Shown piece by piece: positions 1 to 8,099 of a stretch of DNA of 64,000 nucleotides. A program made the position numbers and the translations under genes. The notes beneath the pieces were generated by a model. The model had not been told where the DNA came from. It did no database searches and saw nothing but the letters and a program-made list of their open reading frames with translations. Each line of letters opens with the position of its first letter. Position 1 is the stretch's first letter. Origin of the DNA: Ruegeria arenilitoris (GTDB lineage Bacteria; Pseudomonadota; Alphaproteobacteria; Rhodobacterales; Rhodobacteraceae); NCBI RefSeq assembly GCF_013031355.1, contig NZ_WPZO01000005.1:186001-250000 (forward strand), written 5' to 3'.

Positions 1-2230
1 GAAAACCGCATCATCAGCCTGCGTAAGGAAATCGGCAATACGGCAACCCTGTCCATTGGCGGCAATGGCGGCACGGGTGCAACGTCGGCCGCGGTTTCCG
101 TGACCAACCGTGACCTGATCCAGACCACGGGCGACAAATCCGTTGGTATCTATGCGCAGTCGGTTGGCGGCGGCGGCGGTGACGCACAACAGGTGCGCAA
201 CATCATTCTGGGCCGGTCTTCAGACGGGTCCACAACCAACGCCATCCTGATCGGAGGCACTGGCGGCACAGGCGGGGCCGGCAGCACCGTGACCGTAGTC
301 AACGAAACCGATGGCACGATCCTGACCACCGGTGCGGAAAGCCACGGTATCTTTGCGCAATCCGTTGGCGGTGGCGGCGGCAATGGCGGCTCGACGATCT
401 CGGTCGATGGGCGCTATGGCGGGGCCGAGGCCAGCACGCGGCGGGCGCTGCAATTCGGTCTGGGCGGCTCGGGCGGCACCGGTGGTATCGGTGGCACCGT
501 GTCGGTGACCAATGCCGGGACCATCGTAACCACCGGCGCCGGAGCGCACGGTATCTTTGCGCAGTCCATTGGCGGCGGCGGCGGTAACGGCGGCAGCTCG
601 ATCACGGGGACGGTGCGGCTCAAGACAGGGGACAGCAGTTCTCCGACTGCGCAGCTGAACATCGGAGGCTTTGGCGGCAGCGGCAACGTTGCGGGCAACG
701 TGGTTGTCACCAATAGCGGCGACATCCAGGTGGATGGTGCGGGGGCCTATGGCATCTATGCGCAATCCGTTGGTGGTGGCGGCGGCAATGGCGGTCTGGC
801 TGTTGCGATGGATGTGAATGACCTCAAGAACACCATGACCGGCAAATCCTATTCCAAGATCGCCATTGGCGGTTCCGGAGGCGATGGCGCGGATGGCGGT
901 GACGTCACGGTCAACCACACTGGTGCAATTGTCGTGAATGCCACAAACGGGTTTGGCATCTATGCGCAATCTGTCGGCGGTGGCGGCGGCAATGCCGGGT
1001 ATTCGGTATCCTCTCCGCTGGTCTCGGCACTCGATTACACGATTTCGCAGGTGCTTGGCGCGCGCGATGGGTCCACCGGGGCGGTGGGCAGCGTGACGGT
1101 CAACACGACCGGGGACATCCTTGTGAACGGCGAAGGCAGCCAGGCCGTCTTTGCGCAATCCGTGAACGGTGGCGGTGGCAATACCAATACCTCTGTCGAT
1201 TTTACCACTACGACCAGTGGGACAACCGGCAGCGTTGTCAGCAGTGATATTGCCCTGGGTGGTGACGACGTTTCGGGCATGGCGGGCAGTCAGGTTGCGC
1301 AATCGCATACCGGTAATATCGCAACGACCAGCGACAGATCGACGGCCATGATGCTGCAAAGCATCGGCGGCGGCGGCGGGACTGCGGCTACCGATGTCGT
1401 CGTGCAGGACGGTGACGGCATCGACATCACCGCGCGTCTGGGTGCGATTGACACTGATGACGCCGGTGGCGGCGACGTGGACGGCAGCCGCATCGGCGAT
1501 GTGGGCACGGATGGCGCGTTCTCATCCGCTGGCGCGGCGCAATCCATTGGCGGCGGGGGAGGGAAGCTGGCGCTGAACAGCACCGGAGCGGTCGATACGA
1601 ACAAGGTCGCGTCGGTGATCCTGGGGTCGGACCCCAGCTTTGATAATGACGGCGGCAATATCACCCTGTCGCTGGACGGCGACGTGTTCACCAGCGGTGA
1701 CCGCTCCTTCGGCCAGAGCATCCAGAGCATCGGCGCGGGCGGCGGCGAGGTCGTCATCTCGGGTCTGGGACAGGCGGACGTGACGTTGGGCGCGCAGGAC
1801 GGATCGACCGGTGACGGTGGCGATGTCGATTTCGCCAATATCGGTGATGTGACCACCAGCGGCACCGGATCGCACGGCTTCGTCATTCAGAGCATCGGCG
1901 GCGGCGGCGGTCTGGTCTCGACCGACATGGAGGCCAGCCGGGTCACCGTGGACCTGTCGACCAACAATGGTGGTGACGGCGGCGATATTGGGTTTACCCA
2001 GACCGGGACGATCGTCACGACCGGAGAGAACACGATTGGTGTTGTCGCGCAGTCGCTGGGTGGCGGTGGCGGCATGGTGGATGCGGTCTTCCGCGGGACT
2101 GCGGGTGGCGCGGGGTCCGGCGGCGCCATCGACATGGCCTTGACCGGCAATATCCTGTCGGTCGGCGAAGGCGGCATCGGCGTTCTGGCGCAATCCGAAG
2201 GGCGCGACGGGGCAGGGGCCATCACGCTGG
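1..2230 (+). repeat. Degenerate Gly-rich coding repeats in the autotransporter passenger
   Basis: About twelve tandem coding repeats built on the GxxAQS[VIL]GGGGG core occur at irregular spacing; the cores fall near bases 145-180, 345-385, 550-590, 750-790, 955-995, 1145-1180, 1345-1380, 1530-1560, 1715-1745, 1885-1915, 2045-2075 and 2180-2215. The first five are nearly identical and the last few lose the Gly run, so the array degrades toward the barrel. This is protein-level repetition, not a mobile or CRISPR repeat. Confidence 0.85.
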
Positions 2231-4065
2231 GCTTCGATGGTATCGTCATGGGCGGCACGGGGCAGGCGGACTCTGTAGCCTCAATCGTCGTGGACGGTGG
2301 CGCGAACAATGCGTTGACCTTGTCCGAGAACACGGTGCTGCTTGCGGGGAACAACCAGCTGGTGAACGGCGGTGACGGCAATGACCAGGTCTCGCTTGCC
2401 GGTGCAGCCCTTGGCAATATCGATCTGGGCGCGGGTACCAACGGCCTGACCGTCGAGGATGGCGGCGCCTTCTACGCGCTGGATACGATCAACCTTGGCG
2501 ATGCCGGGGTGATGCAAGTCAACGGCGACTTCGTTCTGGGCGCTAATTGGGGCCTGAACACGGAATTTACTTCGAATGTTCAGGCGGGCGATTTCGTCTT
2601 TGCCGGCAACGTCAGCCAAACCACGAACCTGACCGGCAGCTTGGCCTTTGGCGCCACGGCAAGTTCGGTCTTTGACGTGTACTTCCTGACCTCGGGGGCG
2701 TCGGGTGGTGACAGCGACCTGATCAATGTCACCGGCGATGCCACGATGGGCGGCACCTTGTTGCCGCAGCTGAACACGCTGGAACGGGCCGTACCGCTGG
2801 TTATCGTCAACCCCGATGGTGCGGCGGCGGATGCAGGTACAGCGATTCAGGACACCGTGGTGCTGGACTACTCGATTGGTCTGAACGGTGCGACCTCGGA
2901 CGGCAGCTCGATCGATCTGGTGATCACGCCGGATTACTCGACCACCAATATGAACGCGAACCAGGCGGCTGTTGGGGATTACATCAACCAGGTGTTGAAC
3001 GGGCAGGGATCGGCCGCGCAAGGCGAGCTGTTCGCGCTGATCGGCAACATGATGTCTGAGGCGGACGTCATCGCCGCAATTGACGGCCTCACCGTGGGTG
3101 ATTACGCCTCGGACGCGGTGGACGCCTATTACGGCACCCGGGTGTTCGCGGACACTCTGCATAATTGCGAGCGCTTCACCGACTATCAGGCGGGTGATGA
3201 TCCGCGCAATTGTATCTGGTTTACCGGCGGAAGGTCCTTCTATGACCGGGATCAGACCGGCATCTACGATGAGCTGGACATCAACACCACAAACCTCACG
3301 GCCGGTGTCCGTCTGCCGGTCGGGGATGAGCTTTATGCCGGGTTCGCGGTGGGCCATGACCGGATCAGCCTGCGCAACGGATCGCAGTACAATGCGACCG
3401 GTGACCGGTTCAATCTGGGCGCGTCGCTGACCAAATACACCGGCGCGTGGGAGTTTGCCGCCATGCTGTCCGCCGGATGGTCCGACTATGACACGCTCAG
3501 GGCGGGCGGGATCATCGGTATGCTGCCCGGCGGCGGCATTGTGGACACCGTTGGCGTCAGCGCGATCAAGCATAAGATGAACCACCAGAACCTGCGGCTG
3601 AGCTTTGCTTATGACCACAGGTTCGCCGGTGGCAGCTCTTATCTGCGGCCCGAGATCGCGGTAGACGCCATGCGTCTGGCAACCGACGCCAACGGCGACG
3701 CGACCCTGTCGGGGGTTGTCCTGCAGGACGACAGCGAAATGATCTATGCGTTGACCCCGTCGCTGGAGATCGGAACGGAACAGGTCCTGAGCGCCTCGCA
3801 GAAACTGCGCGCAAGCTTGCGGGCCGGTGCCATCATCTCATCCGATGACACCGTATCGGTCAGTGCCGGTTTCGCAGGGGCCAGTGCCACGGACGGAGGG
3901 TTCTCGAACACCAGCTATATCGGCGATACTCATGGGGTGATCTCGGCCCGGTTGGGGTTGTTCGCGCTGGACGACAGCAGCTTTATCAACCTGAGCCTTG
4001 ATCATATGTTCGGAGACTCGACCGAGGCCCTACAGGTCGGTCTTGGTTTGGGCGTACAATTCTAA
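1..4065 (+). CDS. Autotransporter adhesin, C-terminal part (5' end outside window)
   Basis: The frame is open from the first base, so this is the last 1354 residues of a larger surface protein. The passenger part carries about twelve copies of a repeat centred on G-[IV]-[YF]-A-Q-S-[VI]-G-G-G-G-G, spaced roughly 60-100 residues, separated by Gly/Thr/Val-rich beta-helix-like sequence; the copies decay after about codon 720. From about codon 1075 the sequence looks like an autotransporter beta-barrel (alternating aromatic strands, ending Gly-Val-Gln-Phe with the terminal Phe typical of outer-membrane proteins). Two cysteines, at codons 1056 and 1071, sit just before the barrel. By family it would be a type V-secreted adhesin or biofilm protein exposed on the cell surface. 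An IalB-like gene follows after 18 bases. The first in-frame ATG in the window (100) is not the true start. Confidence 0.9.
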   Translation, partial: ENRIISLRKEIGNTATLSIGGNGGTGATSAAVSVTNRDLIQTTGDKSVGIYAQSVGGGGGDAQQVRNIILGRSSDGSTTNAILIGGTGGTGGAGSTVTVVNETDGTILTTGAESHGIFAQSVGGGGGNGGSTISVDGRYGGAEASTRRALQFGLGGSGGTGGIGGTVSVTNAGTIVTTGAGAHGIFAQSIGGGGGNGGSSITGTVRLKTGDSSSPTAQLNIGGFGGSGNVAGNVVVTNSGDIQVDGAGAYGIYAQSVGGGGGNGGLAVAMDVNDLKNTMTGKSYSKIAIGGSGGDGADGGDVTVNHTGAIVVNATNGFGIYAQSVGGGGGNAGYSVSSPLVSALDYTISQVLGARDGSTGAVGSVTVNTTGDILVNGEGSQAVFAQSVNGGGGNTNTSVDFTTTTSGTTGSVVSSDIALGGDDVSGMAGSQVAQSHTGNIATTSDRSTAMMLQSIGGGGGTAATDVVVQDGDGIDITARLGAIDTDDAGGGDVDGSRIGDVGTDGAFSSAGAAQSIGGGGGKLALNSTGAVDTNKVASVILGSDPSFDNDGGNITLSLDGDVFTSGDRSFGQSIQSIGAGGGEVVISGLGQADVTLGAQDGSTGDGGDVDFANIGDVTTSGTGSHGFVIQSIGGGGGLVSTDMEASRVTVDLSTNNGGDGGDIGFTQTGTIVTTGENTIGVVAQSLGGGGGMVDAVFRGTAGGAGSGGAIDMALTGNILSVGEGGIGVLAQSEGRDGAGAITLGFDGIVMGGTGQADSVASIVVDGGANNALTLSENTVLLAGNNQLVNGGDGNDQVSLAGAALGNIDLGAGTNGLTVEDGGAFYALDTINLGDAGVMQVNGDFVLGANWGLNTEFTSNVQAGDFVFAGNVSQTTNLTGSLAFGATASSVFDVYFLTSGASGGDSDLINVTGDATMGGTLLPQLNTLERAVPLVIVNPDGAAADAGTAIQDTVVLDYSIGLNGATSDGSSIDLVITPDYSTTNMNANQAAVGDYINQVLNGQGSAAQGELFALIGNMMSEADVIAAIDGLTVGDYASDAVDAYYGTRVFADTLHNCERFTDYQAGDDPRNCIWFTGGRSFYDRDQTGIYDELDINTTNLTAGVRLPVGDELYAGFAVGHDRISLRNGSQYNATGDRFNLGASLTKYTGAWEFAAMLSAGWSDYDTLRAGGIIGMLPGGGIVDTVGVSAIKHKMNHQNLRLSFAYDHRFAGGSSYLRPEIAVDAMRLATDANGDATLSGVVLQDDSEMIYALTPSLEIGTEQVLSASQKLRASLRAGAIISSDDTVSVSAGFAGASATDGGFSNTSYIGDTHGVISARLGLFALDDSSFINLSLDHMFGDSTEALQVGLGLGVQF

Positions 4066-4083
4066 TCAATGAGGGACAGCAGT

Positions 4084-4563
4084 ATGAAAACTTGGATTTG
4101 CGCAATGGGGGCCGCACTGGGCCTGGCAATTCCTCTTGCCGCGCAGGAAAACGACGCGCCGTTGTGGTCGGTTAATTGCAGCAATCTGGTCAACGGCACC
4201 GAACTGATCTGCGAAATGACCCAAAGCATCGTTCTGACCGAGAACAACCAAAGGCTTACTTCGATCGCGTTCGTGAAACCGGCGGGGAAAGACGAGACCG
4301 AAACCGTGCTGACACTGCCGTTTGGTCTGCTGTTCTCTGAGGGACTGACTGCCAAGGTTGATGGCGCCGAGGTCGCGCGCCTCGAATTTCTGACCTGCGA
4401 AGCGCAGGGTTGCTTTGCCCGTTCCCCCGTTTCATCGGACTGGATGTCAGCGATGCGGGCCGGTGATCAGTTGACGGTCGAAGGCAAAAACAGGGTCGGA
4501 GATCCGATTTCTTTCGGGTTTGATCTGGCAGGATTCAGCAAGGTGTCCGATCTTTTGCCCTGA
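4084..4563 (+). CDS. Invasion-associated locus B (IalB) family periplasmic protein
   Basis: The 159-residue product starts with a signal peptide (MKTWICAMGAALGLAIPLAAQ, cleavage probably after LAA-Q). It has the compact IalB-like fold pattern: W-S-V-N-C near the N-terminus, C...C pairs (CSNLVNGTELIC and CEAQGC) likely to form disulfides, and a closing F-D-L-A-G-F segment. ATG at 4084 is preferred over 4069 because GAGGGA at 4071-4076 is well spaced for it. The gene is almost certainly cotranscribed with the autotransporter that ends 18 bases upstream, suggesting a role in envelope biogenesis or surface display. IalB proteins are named from Bartonella erythrocyte invasion, but in free-living bacteria the function is not established. 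Confidence 0.8.
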   Translation: MKTWICAMGAALGLAIPLAAQENDAPLWSVNCSNLVNGTELICEMTQSIVLTENNQRLTSIAFVKPAGKDETETVLTLPFGLLFSEGLTAKVDGAEVARLEFLTCEAQGCFARSPVSSDWMSAMRAGDQLTVEGKNRVGDPISFGFDLAGFSKVSDLLP

Positions 4564-4622
4564 TCAGCCGATCAATTGCGAAGCGCATGATCCGGGCTAG
4601 TGTCTTTGCCGGAGGGTAACCC

Positions 4623-5789
4623 ATGCAGAATGTCGCGCAGCTGAACGCGTGGTTGGTTTCGGACGGAAGGATGTTGGGTGATGAAACCCAGATCATCTCA
4701 CGCTATTGCCACGCCTTGACGGAACTGGGCGTGCCCTTGTCCAGGGTTCGGATCGGGCAAAGTTATGCCAACCCTTTGATCAGCGCTTGGGGGATGATCT
4801 GGACACCGGACAGGGCGCGGAAATACACCGTGCCTTCTGGGGTTTTGGCCACAAGCTCCTGGCAAGGCAGTCCGTTTCAACATGTTGTCGATACCCGAAC
4901 CTGCCTGCGCAAGCGGATTCTGGATCTGGATCTGACGGTGCAGCATGAGGTTTACGCCGAGCTTGCCGAGGGCGGCGTCACCGATTTCTTCGCCATACCG
5001 CTGGAATATGGTGACGGCTCGGTTCAGGGTTCAAGTTTCTGCACGGATGATGCGGGAGGGTTCTCCGATGCGCATCTGGCCGCGATCGAATCCACACGCC
5101 ATGCGCTGGCGGCGGCTCTGGAACCGATTGCGATGCGGGAAAGCCAGCAAAGTTTGCTGCGGACCTATCTGGGCGACGGACCCGCACGGGAAATAGGCAA
5201 CCGCCATTTCAAACGTGGGGAACACAGAGCGGTGTCGGCCGCTATTCTGTTCGCCGACCTCCGGGGGTTCACGGCGAAGTCGGAAACCTGGCCCGAGACC
5301 GAACTGCTGGCAATGATGGGGGATTACTTTGAAATGGTCGTCACTCCGATTCACCAGCAGGGTGGCGACGTGTTGAAATTCATGGGCGATGGCGTTCTAG
5401 CGATTTTCGAGGCCAGTGACGACGCTCAGATCGCCTGCGCGGCCGCGGTGAAGGCGGCAACAGAGTCGCTGGACAATTTGCGGGATTACAATGCTGCGGC
5501 TGGCCGCAGGGGCGAGGACGCGATCGAGTTTGTCATCGGTATCGACTATGGCGCTGTGACTTTTGGCAATATCGGCAGCCCCGACCGTCTGGACTTCACC
5601 GTTGTCGGCCCGGCCGTCAACATCGCCAGCCGCGTGCAGGGTTTGTGCAAAGAACTGGGCGAGTCCCTTCTGGTGTCGTCAAACGTGGCAGGACATGTCC
5701 GGCCGCTGGTCCAGACAATCGGAGAACATCAGGTCAAAGGGTTGGGGCAGGAGATCGAGATATTCCGCGTCAGTTCGCAACCCGGATAA
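4623..5789 (+). CDS. Class III adenylate cyclase with N-terminal sensor-like region
   Basis: 388 residues. The C-terminal half is a class III nucleotide cyclase domain: metal-binding Asp212 (in ILFADLRGFT) and Asp256 (in KFMGDG), adenine-selecting Lys252 and Asp324 (in LDFTVVG), and the transition-state Asn/Arg in NIASR. It should make cAMP from ATP. Residues 1-180 resemble the small GAF-like input regions found in alphaproteobacterial cyclases, without a membrane segment or a recognisable ligand motif, so the enzyme is probably cytoplasmic and regulated by an unknown signal. The gene stands alone, 59 bases after the IalB gene and convergent with the next regulator gene. Confidence 0.88.
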   Translation: MQNVAQLNAWLVSDGRMLGDETQIISRYCHALTELGVPLSRVRIGQSYANPLISAWGMIWTPDRARKYTVPSGVLATSSWQGSPFQHVVDTRTCLRKRILDLDLTVQHEVYAELAEGGVTDFFAIPLEYGDGSVQGSSFCTDDAGGFSDAHLAAIESTRHALAAALEPIAMRESQQSLLRTYLGDGPAREIGNRHFKRGEHRAVSAAILFADLRGFTAKSETWPETELLAMMGDYFEMVVTPIHQQGGDVLKFMGDGVLAIFEASDDAQIACAAAVKAATESLDNLRDYNAAAGRRGEDAIEFVIGIDYGAVTFGNIGSPDRLDFTVVGPAVNIASRVQGLCKELGESLLVSSNVAGHVRPLVQTIGEHQVKGLGQEIEIFRVSSQPG

Positions 5790-5821
5790 CGACCAGAAAC
5801 GGTCCCGCACACGTATGGCCG

Positions 5822-6598
5822 TTACTGCCCTGACAGCATCCTGCGTTTTTCGGCCATTGCCTCTCGGCGATTGCGTTCGATCCCCAATCTGAAGGACGCT
5901 TCGACAAAATCGATATGGTCTGTTGCGGCTTTTGCGGCGCGCGCCTCATCCCCGTCGATCACGGCCTTGCCCAGTTCCAGATGCTGGGCCAGCAATTTCT
6001 CTCCGGTGCCGTCAATCGTTTTCAGAAAATCGCGGTTATAAAATACACCCTTGCGCGTGAGTTCGTAGATCGAAGCCATCATGTGGATCAGGGTCGCATT
6101 CTGGCTTGCATCCACGATTGCGGAATGCAGCGCAAAATCCGCTTCTTGCGAGGCCTTGGTGTCTTTTGCCTGCCAGGCCCGTTCATTCTCGGTCAGAATG
6201 TCTGCGATCCGCTCTTTATCCGCCTTGGTCGCACGTCGTGCCGCAAGGCGGGCGGCAAAGGCCTCTTGTTCGCGCCGGTATTCGAGATAATCAAAAAAGG
6301 CGGGTTCGTGCCGTTCGTACAATGCCAGCAGCGCGGGCATCATTGCCTGCCCGGTCAGAGCAGCCACAAATGTGCCCTCACCATGTTGCGTGGTGACCAG
6401 ACCGCGCTCTTCCAGAACCGCCAGAGCCTCGCGCAGTTTTGGCCGCGATACCCGCAGCATCTCGGCAAGATCCCGTTCCGACGGAAGTTTGCGGCCCTGT
6501 TTCAGGATGCCGGACGCGATCAGATCCTCGATCTGGGCAACAACGGCTTCGGCCAGCGATTCGTGTCCGACCGGTTCAAAAATCGCCGTGGGGCTCAT
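5822..6598 (-). CDS. lldR: FadR/LldR-type GntR regulator, probable lactate regulator
   Basis: 258 residues. Residues 12-80 form a GntR winged helix-turn-helix (KLPSERDLAEMLRVSRPKLREAL), followed by an all-helical FCD ligand domain with the expected Asp/His metal-site pattern (EADFALHSAIVDAS and the late HLELGKAVIDGD). It is divergent from the lactate TRAP/dehydrogenase operon, and the intergenic region carries TGGT/ACCA palindromes of the kind bound by LldR/PdhR-type regulators, including one 40 bases upstream of this start. The likely role is repression of the operon and of itself, relieved by lactate or a related 2-hydroxy acid. The ligand is inferred from the neighbours. The ATG at 6598 has GGAGG about 11 bases upstream. 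Confidence 0.82.
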   Translation of the reverse strand: MSPTAIFEPVGHESLAEAVVAQIEDLIASGILKQGRKLPSERDLAEMLRVSRPKLREALAVLEERGLVTTQHGEGTFVAALTGQAMMPALLALYERHEPAFFDYLEYRREQEAFAARLAARRATKADKERIADILTENERAWQAKDTKASQEADFALHSAIVDASQNATLIHMMASIYELTRKGVFYNRDFLKTIDGTGEKLLAQHLELGKAVIDGDEARAAKAATDHIDFVEASFRLGIERNRREAMAEKRRMLSGQ

Positions 6599-6932
6599 GG
6601 CGCTGCGCCTCCGCTAAGTGTCAGATTAGGATTTACTGGTAAATAAATATAACCATGTCAGGCGAAAATTCAAGCGACCGTATTGGGCGGGAAAATTGGG
6701 CACAGCCTTATGTATTCGAACGATTAATGGGCAAATCTCAAAACTAGAGGTCGTAGAAATGTCCCAAGATGACGCGAATTTTGCGCAGACGTGGACGAGG
6801 GTGGTTAGACCAGTGGTAAATTAAATTGTTGACTGGTCAAGACTGGTAAAGTTAGTTTACCACCGGAGAGGCGCTGGAAGAGCCTGCGCCACTGATTGGG
6901 GTAGACGCCCTGACCAACCTGGAGGAGATTTT
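6599..6932. promoter_or_regulatory. Divergent control region of regulator and lactate operon
   Basis: This 334-base gene-free stretch is AT-rich compared with its surroundings. It holds a TGGT...ACCA element at 6638-6656 near the regulator start, a 7-base inverted repeat GACCAGT/ACTGGTC at 6808-6814 and 6832-6838, and a perfect TGGTAAA-N5-TTTACCA at 6844-6862. The word [AG][CG]TGGTAAA recurs at 6636, 6812 and 6842. This fits GntR/FCD operators at both promoters. GGAGGAG at 6921-6927 is the ribosome site of the binding-protein gene. No small gene was seen here. Confidence 0.7.
6844..6862. promoter_or_regulatory. Probable LldR-type operator
   Basis: Perfect 7-base inverted repeat TGGTAAA-GTTAG-TTTACCA, 70 bases before the binding-protein ATG. 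The TGGT/ACCA half-sites match those known for the FadR/LldR/PdhR branch of GntR regulators. Binding by the adjacent regulator is inferred. Confidence 0.65.
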
Positions 6933-7982
6933 ATGAAAAAGACCCTGACGAGCCTCGCCGTGGCCGCCAGCCTGCTGGCCGCGCCCGCGGTTGCCGCTGA
7001 CAAGCTGCTGCTGAAAACCCCGATCGCATTCTCGACCGAACTGCCGGGCCTGGGTTCGCCGATCCCGCGCGTGGCCGATCAGCTGGACCTGATGTCGGGC
7101 GGCACGCTGAAGATGAAAGTCTACGAGCCGGGCAAACTGGTTCCCCCGTTCGAGATTCTGGATGCCGTTTCCACCGGCAAGATCAATTCGGGCTACACCA
7201 CTGCCGGTTACTGGGCGGGTAAAATCCCGGCCGCGCCGCTGTTTTCGGCCGTTCCGTTCGGCCCTGAGGCCGGCGAATACATGGCGTGGATGTATTACGG
7301 CAACGGCCTGACGCTGTATCAAGAGATGTATGATCAGGCGGGCTACAACGTCAAAGTTCTGCCTTGTGCCATCATCGCCCCCGAAACCTCGGGCTGGTTC
7401 GCAACCGAGATCAACTCGCCCGAAGACCTGAACGGTCTGAAGATGCGTTTCTTTGGTCTGGGCGGCAAAGTGATGCAGAAACTGGGCGTTGCAACCTCGC
7501 TGCTGCCGGGTGGTGAAATCTTCCCTGCGCTGGAAAAAGGCGCGATCGACGCGACCGAGTTCTCGATGCCTGCCATCGACGCGCGTCTGGGCTTCCACAA
7601 GCTGGTGAAATTCAACTACTTCCCCGGCTGGCACCAGCAAGCGACCGTGTTCGAACTGCTGATCAACAAGGACGTCTGGAACGAAGCCACCGATCAGCAC
7701 AAAGCGATCATCGAAAACGCCTGTAAGGCCTCGATGGCGGATAGCTTTGCCGAGGGCGAAGCCATTCAGCACGCGGCTCTGATCGACAACGTTGAAAACA
7801 ACGGTGTCACCATCAAGCAGTGGTCGCCCGAGATGCTGGATACGTTCCGTGCAACCTGGGAAGAGGTTGCTGCTGAAGAAGCCGCCAATGACGCATTCTT
7901 CGCACAGGTTCTGGCCGACATGACCGAGTTCCGGGACGGCTATAACCTCTGGAAAACGAACGCTTTCCTCCCTCGTCAGTAA
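6933..7982 (+). CDS. TRAP transporter substrate-binding protein (DctP family), lactate/2-oxo acid type
   Basis: 349 residues with a clear signal peptide (residues 1-22, cleavage after AVA). The mature part is a DctP/TakP-type periplasmic binding protein: the motif SGWFATEINSPEDLNGLKMR near residue 150, with the Arg that usually contacts the substrate carboxylate, and GGEIFPALEKGAIDATEF around residue 195. This subfamily includes binding proteins for 2-oxo acids and lactate. It delivers substrate to the fused membrane protein encoded 117 bases downstream. The lactate assignment rests on the two lactate dehydrogenase genes that follow. A strong hairpin lies directly after the stop codon. Confidence 0.87.
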   Translation: MKKTLTSLAVAASLLAAPAVAADKLLLKTPIAFSTELPGLGSPIPRVADQLDLMSGGTLKMKVYEPGKLVPPFEILDAVSTGKINSGYTTAGYWAGKIPAAPLFSAVPFGPEAGEYMAWMYYGNGLTLYQEMYDQAGYNVKVLPCAIIAPETSGWFATEINSPEDLNGLKMRFFGLGGKVMQKLGVATSLLPGGEIFPALEKGAIDATEFSMPAIDARLGFHKLVKFNYFPGWHQQATVFELLINKDVWNEATDQHKAIIENACKASMADSFAEGEAIQHAALIDNVENNGVTIKQWSPEMLDTFRATWEEVAAEEAANDAFFAQVLADMTEFRDGYNLWKTNAFLPRQ

Positions 7983-7999
7983 TCTCCCTCACTGACGAT

Positions 8000-8028
8000 G
8001 CCGGGGCGGCTTTGACTGCCGCTCCGGC
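8000..8028 (+). terminator. Intercistronic hairpin after the TRAP binding-protein gene
   Basis: GCCGGGGCGGC, a 7-base loop, then GCCGCTCCGGC gives an 11-bp GC-rich stem with one G-U pair. No long T run follows, so it is more likely a partial terminator or an RNA-stabilising structure that raises binding-protein expression over the permease. Confidence 0.65.
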
Positions 8029-8099
8029 CCTTATCCTTACTACTCGGAATTTCTAACCAATCACTGCCCGTACTCCGGGCTGCTGAGCGAGGAATGACC

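Noticed and set aside
145-2215. Regularly spaced repeats that could suggest a repeat array or CRISPR
   Set aside because: The units are in-frame coding repeats of unequal spacing within one open frame; no identical repeats with unique spacers.
220-3618. Long minus-strand frames opposite the autotransporter
   Set aside because: Low-complexity antisense of a Gly-rich repeat gene; no domain and no ribosome sites.
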